This document shows positions 45,186-57,656 of a DNA stretch of 64,000 nucleotides, piece after piece. The notes under the pieces were generated by a model, which saw only the letters and a program-made list of their open reading frames with translations, was not told where the DNA came from and did not search any database. Origin of the DNA: Scalesia atractyloides (taxonomy: Eukaryota; Streptophyta; Magnoliopsida; Asterales; Asteraceae). A program made the position numbers and the translations under genes. Positions within the stretch are counted from its first letter, which is position 1; each line of letters begins with the position of its first letter. Where the stretch lies: the NCBI GenBank assembly GCA_947069175.1, contig CAMTDV010000027.1, positions 38,515,369 to 38,579,368 of the forward strand, read 5' to 3'.

Positions 45186-46265
45186 TATAAATTTACATCT
45201 GATTCGTTTTAATGTTAGTGTACATGTATAACTTGATATGCGAATTTCATTGTGACACAATAATAAACACATGTGAATTTACAATACGAGTTAACTTTGT
45301 GGATTCACATTTAAAGTAAATCCAGTAGTCAGTAAACATGTCACACTACACATGTGAACTGACACAATATAAATATACATATCGATTGTGGAATGATGGT
45401 ATGGAGTATGGACTATGGGTTCACATTAGTTTACATAAGAACTAATATTTCGCAGTGTAAATTTAGATTGAACATGAGTTACATGTAAGCATATAAAAGA
45501 ATTAGGTCAATTCATACTATAAGTTCACATTTAAACTTACACTTTACTGGGAATTTCTAAAAACTAAGTGTTTGGATAATCTAAGAGTTGTGTTGACACT
45601 TTTAGATTAAAATGATTCGATGGTTCGCTTGAATATATCATCTGATTAAAACTCGGACTTTGATATGCAAGATAAAGTAAATAAATTTGTGTGTGAATAT
45701 CGTGAACCACATGGATGATCAAATGAGAGTGTTTCGAATTTAGGGGATGGAAACCAAGATCTGCCAGACAATTTTAATGTTAAGATCAATATTTAGACTC
45801 CAAAATTGTGTTAATTTTCCACTAAACTATTAAGTTAACCCCAGCTAAGGGCTTTGCTCCTTGGACCCTGTCAGGGGTTTCTCTCTATGGACCTGCTTCC
45901 AGAGGCACTATCCCCGGACCCCATGTCAACCCCCATTGCTTATGGGCTTTGCGCTAAAAACCAATAAGGTTGCCAAATGCTCAAATCATAATAAATCGAA
46001 ATAAACATGCACTTATGGTTTGTAACGGATTATAGCAATTCCTTGGGTTGATAAAACGATGTTTCGATGGTTTGAGACCACTTTGGATTAATGTTTTGGA
46101 TCGCCTAACCGTGGTAAAGTGGCTACGATATAGAGTTGTGTGACCACCTATCGCAACAGGCGTAGTGAACCAACTGTGCCGGAAATGGTCAGGATTAAGC
46201 TTTCCGGATGATGGTTATTTCGTCATTCTTTTTCCGGACATGTTGGGCAAAAATTTATAATCAAC
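45186..46265. other. intergenic, no gene seen
   Basis: AT-rich except 45838-45960, a GC-richer block with GGGCTTTGCTCCTTGGACCC and similar short motifs, probably part of a dispersed repeat. Confidence 0.45.
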
Positions 46266-46300
46266 ATTCCGCTGCAACGTGCGGGTTTGCGTCAACTAGT
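46266..46300 (+). mobile_element. candidate Helitron 3' terminus
   Basis: CCGC..GCGG hairpin (46269-46284) followed 12 bases later by CTAG and T (46296-46300). A short GC hairpin just before CTRR with a T target base is the Helitron 3' end. The 5' TC end was not found. Confidence 0.45.
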
Positions 46301-47497
46301 TTACTTTACATTTATCAAATGAAACAAAAAAAATCTTGTGAGTTTACTTATAGCTTGGACAAATCTCCGTAAATGTCGGACCAAATCGCCGGAACTCTGG
46401 CTAAATGGCCTAATCGTCGTTTAGTGTCTAGAACTTGGTCCACCATCGTCGATGTCCACCACCACCGAATCTGTTACACGTGACGTCTGATGTGCATGAA
46501 TTATATATGTTTTTAACAAAGATCGGTTTTAAATTTATAGAAATGATTTTTACCTCGCATCTGAACCACACATATAGGTAAGTGTACCTATTGTATATGT
46601 AGTATATTATCGGTAAGAACCAAGTATCGATCCATGGACACGGTAGGTTTTGATACTAAACCTTCGTTACTCTAATGTCGTTTCAAACAATAAGTTGGGT
46701 TTTCTAAATTATCATGCAAATAATAAAAATACTAAGTTAACGAAATATAACAATATCTAACGAGAAGTTGCTTAAACCGAATATCCACTAATGTTCATGT
46801 AACAATCTATGGGAAGCACTAACGATGACACAAACTCTCAAGTAACTAAGTCCCGGTCAAGGCCCCCTAGTTTTATAATTTATTTGGAAAATTAAAATGA
46901 AACAACATTCTAATCACCTAAAAATCATTCTCTTTTTAAGCTCGTTTATAAAGTTAATGCTAATCTTTAAACAAGAATTATTCGTTTGTCAAAACTCTTA
47001 ACTCGACAATTTAAGAAAAACTAATATGAAAAACATACCAATCACCTAAAATTACTTTTAATTAGATAGCAACCTAACATTGTTCTTGATATGAATCATG
47101 AGCATGATCATGCTAGACAACAATTTTAGCCTAAATCATCAATCTTACACAATCAACATACTCTAGAATCCATGTTAACAGCATCATGATCTTTCCAAAT
47201 CGTAGTGCAAGATTACATACACATGCTCAAATCTTCATCCATTTCATGCTAACAATTACCATTCCTAGTCTCATGCCTTGAATCAAATTAACTAGTAATA
47301 AGATTCAACAATCATAATCAACGCATGGGTTTTCCAACATGTCATGAGTAAATAACAAGCAAACATTCATGAAATCCAACCTTAAGCAAGCATATAAAAT
47401 CCAAGAACATCAATAGAACATTATCATGAAGATTAACATAAACATGTCATCAAAAATTATTCCCAATCATCACATTAACAAAAGCTTCAACATGATT
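46301..47497. other. intergenic, dispersed repeat, no gene seen
   Basis: 46556-46690 has AGTGTACCTATTG, GGTAAGAACCAAGTATCGAT and CCATGGACACGG, a pattern often found in plant dispersed repeats. The rest is AT-rich. The sequence appears to continue after the LTR at 51250. Confidence 0.45.
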
Positions 47498-49648
47498 TGT
47501 GACAACCGGCAAAATATATGGTAATTTCGTACAACTTAACCACTATTTATACATTTAATTATGTACATATGACTTGATTTGGGAATGATTGAGTCATACA
47601 AAGTCTAGCTATCTCAGGACATATCATTACATTACATGTTATATCGTAGCATTTGCCGTGTCGCGAAACTAAACAACTATGTCCTAATACATTGCTAAAC
47701 AATGCGAACATTTTATTCATGCCAGGAGAGTCTGAACTCCCAGAAACAACTATCGGATGATATGAAAACATATCATGTTACACACTTATACAAAATCCCT
47801 AATTAGGGGAAATACTTGCCATAAGATATAAACTTTCCGGAAAAATGCCTAAACACCTAAATTGTCCAATCCGAATTATAAACTAGCAAATTTAGCACTT
47901 CGCAGCAAATTTCAGCATTCCATAATAGTGATAAAGCTTATAGACAATGTTAATTATCTAAAACGATCCCAATGCTATCAAATATATATTAAAGATATTA
48001 TTACCGGTATCATCATGCACTTTACATATTTCACCCGGTAATGAACTGACAACGAAGCTAGTGCTAAATTTAATATCCTAACATCTAATTAACTAGTCTA
48101 GTGAACTTGTTAAGGTTAAATAACACCCTATACTATCACTAGTGACTTAATGATACAAGAACTATATTAATTGCATAAATATATCCATACAATATTTAGA
48201 ACACATGTCCAATACATTTTTATAATAAAAATGTTACACTTTACTGCCCCTCAAGTGGGCCCCACACCCCACATATGTAGACTTCTAGCATTTTATGCAA
48301 TGTAGTTTATAAAATGGATGATGTCCCTGTGTGGACTTCTAGCAAATTATAAAAATGAAATGTATAGAATGGATGAAGTCCATTTTGAAACTTCATATAA
48401 GTCACCACACATCTTTCCTAATCTTCATTCTTAACATTCAAAACACCACACTACACCTCCAGTTTTGCTTCATCTTACAACCATTTCAAGCATACACAAA
48501 TGTGTCTCAAGACCATCTAAGAAGACTTCAAGGCTTGGAAGCTCAAGGACCACCTCTTGGAGTTTTTATCCACCACTCTCATCATCTTGCTCATAAGCTT
48601 TCTTCCCTAGCCACTAGTGCTAGTAGTAAGTCATCTAACACTTGATTTAAGCTTCATATCTCATGTTGTTTATAAAATACAAGAAGATCCATCTTGAAGC
48701 TCATCATAAAAGACTTGGTAAACATAAAAGAACACTAAAAATACAAGTTGTACACTTGATTATTTAAGTTGTTTATGTGTTAGATTTAGTAAGATGGTTA
48801 TAATGAACAAAGTGATCTTGTTAACATTATGTTAAAAGCCTAGATCTAATATAAAAATGTTAGATTTAGCAAGATCCACCAACTTGATGATATGAACTTG
48901 AAAATAATATAAAAATGATTTTTGAAAGATGTAACAAGTAAATATATGTAAAGATCTTAGTAGTAACCTTTGTTTTTGAGAAAGTGTGTTTACAAAGTTA
49001 ACATAAATTTTTAAAAAGGATGATCAGCATGAAGAAAGGTACGGATTTAAAAGTCTCATGTTATCTACAAGTTCATACATATTTGTTGGAATTTTTGTAT
49101 GTAAAAGTCTTGGTGAAACATGTTAAATGATTTGATGAATTTTGGATATAAAAACACATGTCTTAGACATGGGAAAAGTCCATATTACAAGGGGAACTAT
49201 GGCAAAATTTTTGTAAAATTATAACACTTAGAAAAATATATCTTTACAAGACTTTTTACTAAGTTAAATGTTTAAAGAAGTTAAACATAATTTTTCTCTA
49301 TTTTTAAACAAAAATATAAGTTCAGAAAATAGATTTTCTTAAAGATAAAAATAGATATAAATATATATAATTAGGGAAAATTATATATATTTAGAGGTCA
49401 CCCAAAATTGTGTGATTATTTGTATATTATGTGTATTATAGTGTACATGTAGGACATCTTAATTCATTAAATACTCCCAAGAGTATAAATATAAAAGTAC
49501 ACCTAAAATAAATGCAAAGTGGCTAAGTATAAAATATACATAAACTTACCCAAGAATGGGTGTATGGACAAAAATATATATTTATATATATAATTCCTTA
49601 ATAAAAAATTATGGACATTTGGATATTGGACAAATTACATGGGCCGCA

Positions 49649-49679
<31 letters not shown>

Positions 49680-51249
49680 TTAACAAGTATATAAAAATAT
49701 ATGTATATCAAGAAAGTCTTAAAAATATATTATTTTTAAGAAATATAATTTCCGAAAAACAATAAAAATCATAAGGAATGATTTTAGACATTAAATACAA
49801 ATACATGGGTATTTATACTAAAATACATGTATACTTGTCTAAGTATACACATAGTGGAAATACAACATATTCAAGTATACTTATATCTAAATAATATTGG
49901 AAATATTATTTAACAAAATATACGTCTACTTTAACTTGGTCAAAGGTACACAAAGACAAGAATATATGGCATAGTATAAGTATACATATACAAGGACGAG
50001 TTAAAAATATATTATTTTTAACATCCATCGAACTTGTATTTTATATATATTTATTTGGAAATATATATATACATACATTTAGAAGGTGATCGGAGATCAC
50101 ATTAAAACAAGAAATATATTTTAGAGAAGATAAAATATATTGCTAACGATGACATCTAGACAAGGGTGTGATACCCGACAACAAGGGGGCTCGGCCTTAC
50201 GCATGTCATGAACACGTACATCTTACTCGTGCAACGCACGAAGTCACAAGAGGGCTAGGCTCGTTCATACAACTCACAAATGTGCAAAAATATGTGTTTT
50301 GTGAAATATATATTAACAACTTAACACACATTCAAGATGGGCAACTTGTACATAGTTATCACAGGCCTAAGTGGCTAACAAATAGAGGACACTTGTAGGT
50401 TGTGTCACATACAAGGAAAACGCATTTGGTTCTAACAGTTTACACAAGGACGCAAATCAATGAGTTCATGTCCTTTTTTCGCTTTTCAGTTTTACAACTA
50501 TCTGGGGAAATACATGTACAATGGTATGATAAGCTAGGGAATGAAATAACTTAGATCATGTGCGAATAGGGTTGTACTTAAGCACCATTAATGTTGTTTA
50601 GATCATGGTATGAAATGTTAGATCTATCAGGTTTTGGCGAGCCCCACTCTTGGTCATGGACCCACACATAAGAGTGAATTTATGTCCCAGTCGAGGGTAG
50701 TCAACACAAAATCGTCTAGGTTTGGATTGCTTCCTATGTCCTCACACATATTAATGTCCTTGCAAAACATTAATGATCAACGATTTCATTGACGCTTTAC
50801 ATACTGATTTTGATACAAATACATTTTACATTTTAAGGAATCATCTTATACAACTTAAACGCATGAGCTCGCCAACTTTTATTAACTTTTTCAACTTAAC
50901 ATGTATTTCAGGGAATTAGTGGACCACGCGGGGATTTAAGTCAAAAAAGCAAGTGTCAAGACTCCATGCCACCTTTTGAAGGGTTTGCCTGTTATATAAC
51001 GCCTCCTTGCGGTGATATAGTGGTCAAAGCATAAACATTTTAAAACTTGCATTTTGATGTACGATACTATGACACTTATTTTTAATTTGATGGTTTGTAA
51101 ACAATATACTTAACTTCGGTTGCGTTTTGGAAACGATTATGGCAATGGCATTGGAGCTTGTTTTATTCATTTAGTATGTTCACTTATATTGTATGCAATG
51201 AGAATCAACCAGATCACACCTCGTGCTTCCGCTTATGAGCGGGATGACA
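47498..51249 (+). mobile_element. 3.75 kb gypsy-type solo LTR
   Basis: Begins TGTGACAACCGGC, ends CTTATGAGCGGGATGACA. Landmarks match those of the other LTRs: a TATA-like CATATAAG near 48393 followed by a pyrimidine-rich leader, a TCGCCAACTTTTATTAA motif at ~50868, ATGTATTTCAGGGAAT before the end. Flanking TGATT/GATTT against AATTT could be a worn target duplication. AT-rich middle (49300-50150) has (AT)n runs and two copies of the palindrome AAAAATATATTATTTTTAA (49721, 50004). Frames in it have no domain. Confidence 0.65.
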
Positions 51250-52836
51250 AATTTAAGCAACTATAAATGTCTAGCCCATAAGGCTAACAAAAACCACAGC
51301 CAAACTCATAAACACAGAAGCAAACATAGTAGATCTAGAGTTTTTCAAACCAAAATAAGTTTAAGTGGGTTGTGTGGTGTTAGATCTTCCCTTGGAGTGA
51401 TTGATCTTCAATCTTGGCTTCTAATTTTGCAAGACATGTTTGGAACCGACTTTTAGGACTTGGGAGAACTTGCCCCCCACCCCCAAAGTTGGACTCATGA
51501 AATGAGAGCTCAAAATAGGTTAAGTGCATATCTGGCGTCGCACACGGGCATGTCTGAACTGGACACACCTGTGTCTGATGGAAAATCCCACAAACTTCAG
51601 TTTTTCTTGTGTTTCCACAACGAATCACCAACAAGCCATCCAAAACAATAAAATTCAAATAATACACAACTAAGTATCGATACAAATGAATTTGTAACCA
51701 AAAGTATATAAAATGGGGGATAATATGTATTATTGTCATGTATATTTATTAGCATATCCACGTCCATGTGTTTTAGGGTTTTGATTTGGGAATTCAGGTT
51801 GTGTTAATGGTGGTGGAGGTGGGTTTTTATTAGGGTTTTGATGGCAGCGGTAGCTATAGATGGGGATGGTGACGGTGGTCTGAGGTGTTGGTGAAAGGTG
51901 ATGGTTGTATTACCAGAATTAGGTATGGTTTAAAAACTGAATAAACAAAATATATATGAAAGGATGGAATTACCCCTTACTTAAATGGCCTTTTGGATAG
52001 AGTTAGTGGGCTAGATGAAAATGGCAAAAAATAGGAAAGGTCGGAGACCTAGAAAAAAAACTATTTGGACTAAAGTGACAATTTGGACAAAAATTCAAGG
52101 ACTAATATGGAAAATTACTCTAATATATGTATGGATGTATGTATGTGCTATTATCTTCGATTCAACGTTACTAATAACCAAATACATGGCAATTTTTCTT
52201 TCGATATGCAATGATGTTATGTATCATATTATCTTATTTCCATTCGTGCTTTTCTGCACGTGATTTGCGTATGAAAGTTTTATCCAGGAATTCATTTCTT
52301 GTATGAGTGTTAGTCATCTTAAGTAAATCTGACCCACACCATTATTTAGTTTACTCTACCTTAAGTTTATATTTTATTTTTTAAAGTTTAGGTTCTATGT
52401 TTTTTTCTTAAGACCAATCTTTATTGAAAGTTAAGTTATGTATTTGGATTTTGTGTTTTGGACTCAACTCGAAATTTTTTATCACCGTGATTACTATCAT
52501 AATTATTTTTAAAACAAAAATAGTGTCCAAGTTTTGTTTCATTGCTATATGAATGAAGACATTATTATTACTTTGTTTTGTGAACACGTTGAATGATTTT
52601 ATTATGTATGTGTTCACCCATAACTGTAATTTTCCTATTATTGGAACAACCTTCTTTTAAAAAGTCACTCAATCTTTCGGCGTATCATTTTGAACCATGT
52701 AATTGTTACTAAGGAAAGTATTTTGCCCAACTACTTACAATTCTAAACTTACTCATATTGTATAAACTTTCATAAATTTCAACATTTTATTTATAATTTT
52801 TATTACTTAACATTTATTTACAATACATATTAGTTC
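51250..52836. other. intergenic, no gene seen
   Basis: 51450-51500 has a C-run; 51790-51900 is GGTGG-rich and 51975-52130 reads like an eroded Mutator-type arm (TTTGGACTAAAGTGACAATT). Small frames (51223, 51380, 52015, 52408) show no family. Confidence 0.45.
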
Positions 52837-52868
52837 AGTCTGTGTATTACACGGATAACTAATCTAGT
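52837..52868 (+). mobile_element. candidate Helitron 3' terminus
   Basis: CTGTGT..ACACGG hairpin (52840-52854) and CTAG plus T at 52864-52868, 9 bases after the stem. A second candidate besides 46266-46300; the 5' end is unknown. Confidence 0.4.
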
Positions 52869-53109
52869 ATTATGATTACATGGGGGGTGGGGTTATTGTA
52901 CAAAAAGTGTTTTGTATGAGAGGTGTATAAAGGAATATGGTTAGGGCATGTGGCACTAATTAAAACTAAGTCTTGAGAGTAAAATTGTGAATGCATCAAC
53001 AATTCAAATATGGTAATGAATTTGCTGTTACGAATATAGAGATAGAAAATCCTTGATTTGAGGTTTTATAACCATTTGCATAACACATCATTCACAAACA
53101 TCAAAAATA

Positions 53110-53575
53110 ATTCATAAGATGGTGTTTTAATAAATTCCTAGTTTAATTCACGGTGTTTTACAACTTGTGTTCCAAAAGATGTTCTTAGTATGGTGTTTTA
53201 ATCTCGTATGGTGTTGCTATATGTTTACATAATATGGTTTTTAAACAAAGTTTTAATTCAGTTCATGGTGTTTTACAACTATGTTAAAACACCATGACTA
53301 GAACAACAATACAATCACTTCAGATGTTAAAACACCATGCCTTGAATCATAATGCAATGCTTCCTAGTGTTTAAAACACCACGCTTTGAATCTTAACACA
53401 GTTCTTTCAGATATTAAAACACCATAACTCGAATAGTAAATACAATCATTCTAAATGTTAAAACACCATGGCTTGAATCACAATACAATGTTTCCGAATT
53501 CCAAATGTTAAAACACCATGGCTTGAATCACAATACAATGTTTCGAGGAACTAAACACTATGCCTTGAATGTTAA
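53110..53575. repeat. inverted minisatellite with TAAAACACCAT units
   Basis: From 53283 seven copies of a 43-50 base unit TTAAAACACCATGNCTTGAA + TCACAATACAATG; before 53281 five copies of the reverse motif ATGGTGTTTTAA with looser spacing. The two halves meet at GGTGTTTTACAACTATG + TTAAAACACC, a potential hairpin. The 134-codon minus frame over part of this region has no domain. Confidence 0.75.
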
Positions 53576-53790
53576 AATATTTCTTCTAGATATCAAGCAA
53601 GAAACAATTGTGTTAACACATGGTGTTTTGTACCTAAGCACAATCAAGCAAGAAACGGTTTGGAGATGAGGAAACCGTTGAAGATAGAAGCCGTGGATGT
53701 TGTTATAAGGAGGTCTAGGGTTTTTCTGGAGGCTGGAGATGGTAGTTAGCGACGGATTAATGTGGGCAGGAGAGATCCTGATTTTGTGGA

Positions 53791-54660
53791 TGTCACACCC
53801 CAGTTTTTTGACACTACGGGCGTGCGACCACTTGGTTGGTAGCTGTTTTGATAAACACGCAGCGGAAAAATGTTTGTATTTATTGTTATTTATTATACAA
53901 CTTTTAAGTTTAACAAAACATACTTTTGAACATGGGGAATTAGTCACCCCTTTTCCATACAAAACGTTTCATACATATGGTAATCAAAATTTAGCCACAA
54001 GGTTTCTCTGTGCCTTGGGAATCGTCCTCCTTTAGCACTAGTTTTGCTATTCATTTTTATTCATGATTACCTAAAAACATTTTGAAAATAATACCATCAG
54101 CAATTAAGCTTAAGCTTAAGCTGGTGAATAACAACATTTAACGGACACCAAACAATTTTTAACAAGGCATAAGTAATATTAAAGTTATTTGCACACATAC
54201 TAGTAAGCTGCATATTCAGGGAGTATCATTACTCGTATGTACTACCGTGAATACATACCCAGTATTAAGTACAATTTACCTACCGTGATTACATACCTGG
54301 TTTTACGGTTTCGCAACATGTACCAATTTGATCAAATTCGAAATACACTCACGTGTTCCAAATGCTTCAGCAAACTTACTATACATGCTAAACATATTTT
54401 AATATAAACTCATGCCATATTTGAAATATAAAATATTTCAATATTTGTAACAGAGTTAAACGTATTCACCTAATTAGTTGTGCTTAGCGAAAGCTTTGAA
54501 CTTTTAGTACTTCTTTTGTCGAACAAACACCTTAGAATACTAACACTTTTTTCTACCTTCTATTGTATTAATAAAGGGCTATATTTTCCTTTTTATTTCT
54601 GTACCAAATCGATCTGGCCAAAGCCTTTTTAACATACATATATATACTAATATGTTTGTA
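53791..54660 (-). repeat. LTR fragment starting TGTCACACCCC
   Basis: Left end TGTCACACCCCAG and AACACGCAGCGGAAAAATG resemble LTR ends of the families in this window. No matching right end or target duplication was found; it seems cut off near 54660 where another element starts. Frames at 53558-53962 and 53739-54035 cross its border and are not genes. Confidence 0.45.
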
Positions 54661-55176
54661 GGGGAGGGTTATCTTGAGAACACCCAATTTTGTGAGAACA
54701 TTAGGAACAATTTTCATCCATAGATCATCCTAAATTAAGGGCTAAGATTAGATGGGTTTAAATGAGAAGGAAAGCTAAATAAAAACATAAAGGGGTATTA
54801 TTGTCCAAACTTATAAAAAACAAAAAAAACCCCAAAATCCTACAACTAACACCCACGACGATTCAGTATTCAACACCCTTCGATCAAACAATCCAAAACC
54901 CTCACGACGATCAATCAATCCAAAACCCTCACGTCAATCAATCGACAATATCAACTTCGACGCTCCGTATAACGCTTTTTTCCGGTACGTTCTTCATCGA
55001 TCTATTAACTCCCCGCTCCAAATCACCGCTAACTCTCTCTTACATCGTCTTTTGATTTTGTAATTTCGATTTGATATGAACATTTTAGCTCTGTTGTTTT
55101 GTTTAGGGTTTGATTAATGCGTTAGACTTGATTATTGACTATATAATTCATATATCACAATTTGTATCAAACATAA

Positions 55177-57060
55177 TGTCACACTCCATCGATGGCGGAA
55201 TCATCGGGGCAGACGAAAGTAGATTGCTCAAGACGTGATAATGCTAAATTGTGACAAGTATTTAAATAACTCAAATTTTATTTCATTAATAAACGATCAA
55301 GTACGAAGTTTGGATGCAAAATACAACATATTCAATAACACGATCTAACGTAAGTTCTAATTTAAAGTATCTAGTCCATCCTATTAGATTCTATGCGTCA
55401 TCATAATTGTCGTCCTCAACCTGCACACGTATTAAAGTATAGTTCAACACACAAGACATTGGCGAGTATACAAGTTTCAATAATAGTATAGTATAAACGT
55501 TTGAACAATTCCTCATGCATAAATGTCTAATCTCAAGGCTAACATACATTAAACTAGCATGCAATTATACAAGTCAACCCAAGTTTACCACTAGCATAAT
55601 CTAATCATAGCAATGAAAAGACCGTATGTGTTTAACTTAACATGACCTCACGAATACGGGCGGTGTGTTACTCCTATAACGCTATACATGTTAAGGGATG
55701 CTTGATCGAAGTTAATGACTAAGTATAAGCATATAAGTTTAAGCATGTGTGAATTCAAGTTTAGCACATAAAGCACGGGTAAGGATTATTTATGATTAAG
55801 TAAAAGCATGATTGTGTGATTTTGAATAAAGTATATGTATTGCACCCAAAAGTGTAAAAGTAAAAGGGTCGAGTATACTTACGGTTTTGCAAGCTTTCCA
55901 AGAAAGCTGCGAGTCGTTGTGTTGGAGTGTTGAGTGATGCACACCGACGTTACCTTCAATAGGTAAACAGAGGTGTATGAACAGAGTGTATTTAACGAAG
56001 GATTCAGATTCGGAGTCACAAAATACGGAACAGGAACATAGAAAACTTCACTTCATGTGAAGTGGGCTGACCACTTCGTTGGAGGTGACTTACACTTCGT
56101 ACGAAGTGACAGTTCTTTAATGCTTTAGCTCGTTTTGCACCTATTTCAACACTGATCTCTGTGAACGGCAGTATTAGCAACGAGACAGAACAGTCTAGGA
56201 CCATAACACTTAATCAAAAAGCGATTAACATTATGTCTAAACTAGTTTATTAAGAAAATACAACATATACATATAGTTCATGTCCATAGTTCGTCAAGTT
56301 TGTCATAGATGTCAAGCAAGGAGGTATGAATACCTCGTTATATTATTCACCAAAGCTCAAAGTTCATCAACATAGTTGATAAACCCGGTTGGTCATGAAT
56401 GTAAAGAAAGTAGATGTGCAAAATGTTCAAGTAAGCTGTGGAACTTAATTCAAGTAGCCAAGGCTCCCAACTTTCTCACACTTACTAGAACACAAGTCCA
56501 ATCCTAGTGAGGATGATAAACTTAGTCAATTCTACACTTGGAACAAAAGAAAAAGAATACAAGTAAAAGAAAGAGTAGAAGATTTGACAAGTATTAGTGA
56601 GCTGAACTTACTTAAAACATTCTGAGATTATTCTACTAAGAATCGGTAAGTTTGAGAGTGGAAGTGAGAAGATTCAGAAAAATGGAAGTGGTGAAGTGCA
56701 TCTGTATTTATAGGAAAAGTTGCTGCCAGCACCACTTCGTAAGAATTGAGTCCACTTCGTTTGAAGTGTGTTCTGCTCGCACTGGTTTCGGTTGTTTTCG
56801 CGTATTTTAACTAATTTTCGAGCACCTTACGCATAAGGTCGTAACGTATGAATATTGCATGTAAGATAAATATGACTTTGCATAAAACACGCGTTTAAAT
56901 GATTGATTGTGTATAAAACGCATATTATAAAATAGGAAGTTTCGTTAAAATCAATGTCTTGGATTACGAGGTTGGGAAAGAATACGTATGTAATTTCTAA
57001 AAATAGAATTTCGACTGAACTTTATAAATAAGGGAAGTTTCAGAAATGTGATGCATTACA
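55177..57060 (-). mobile_element. 1884 bp solo LTR, gypsy type
   Basis: Begins TGTCACACTCCATCG, ends GATGCATTACA, with perfect 5-base duplication CATAA at 55172-55176 and 57061-57065. On the - strand TGTAATGCATC...GTGTGACA, TATA box CTATAAATACAG at ~56706. It has no internal coding part, so the element was lost by LTR-LTR recombination. Same family as 30086-33098, and it shows the empty site of the copia solo LTR there. Repeated CACTTCGTACGAAGTG-like palindromes occur at ~56050-56110. Confidence 0.92.
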
Positions 57061-57065
57061 CATAA

Positions 57066-57656
57066 CTTCATTTGCAATTCTAATGTTTACTTTGTTAAAA
57101 AGGCATAAGTGTTAGGGTGTTTTAGATAATATTTTAGCTGAGTTGTTGTTTTAGGGTTTGATGAAAGATGATTTAGTACTATGGCTTGTGGATTGGTGTG
57201 AGAGAGAGTTGGAGGGTGGTTTGGGAGGAAGAGGGTGGGATGCAGAGGAAAACTATACAGCAATTACCAGTTACATAGAAATGTCATTCCACTTGCTACT
57301 TCACTACATGAAATTGCTACTAGCAAATGTAGGAAAATTGTACTTGTATTGCTTACTAAGGTTTAAACATAAATGCTGGGTGAACACGACTGTATACACC
57401 ATCAGCGAACCTTTTTGTATGATAAGTTAATCTTTCCTCCTTGCTGAGTTATTTTATTGTTTAAGTTTAGATGTGATCGTGTTGCTCTATTGTTGACTTT
57501 AGTATTTATATTTACTGATGACTTCACTTAAATAGGGTGCTTTTGCAAGTATACTGGAAAGGAAAAATGAAAAGTAAGCATCTTGAACACTATTCTAAGA
57601 TTTATAAATACTTATTGTAGACTTCCTGAATGATATATTAATGCACTGTATTTTCA
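57066..57656 (+). other. upstream or intron part of the Ulp1-like gene
   Basis: Contains a 90-codon frame (57158-57430) without a recognised domain, and pyrimidine tract plus CAG just before the exon at 57658. No firm exon can be called here. Confidence 0.4.

Noticed and set aside
50168..50398. 76-codon frame in the 3.75 kb LTR
   Set aside because: No recognisable motif and position inside an LTR.
57158..57430. Host gene of 90 codons
   Set aside because: No known domain, and it lies between a solo LTR and the Ulp1-like exons; more likely non-coding element DNA.
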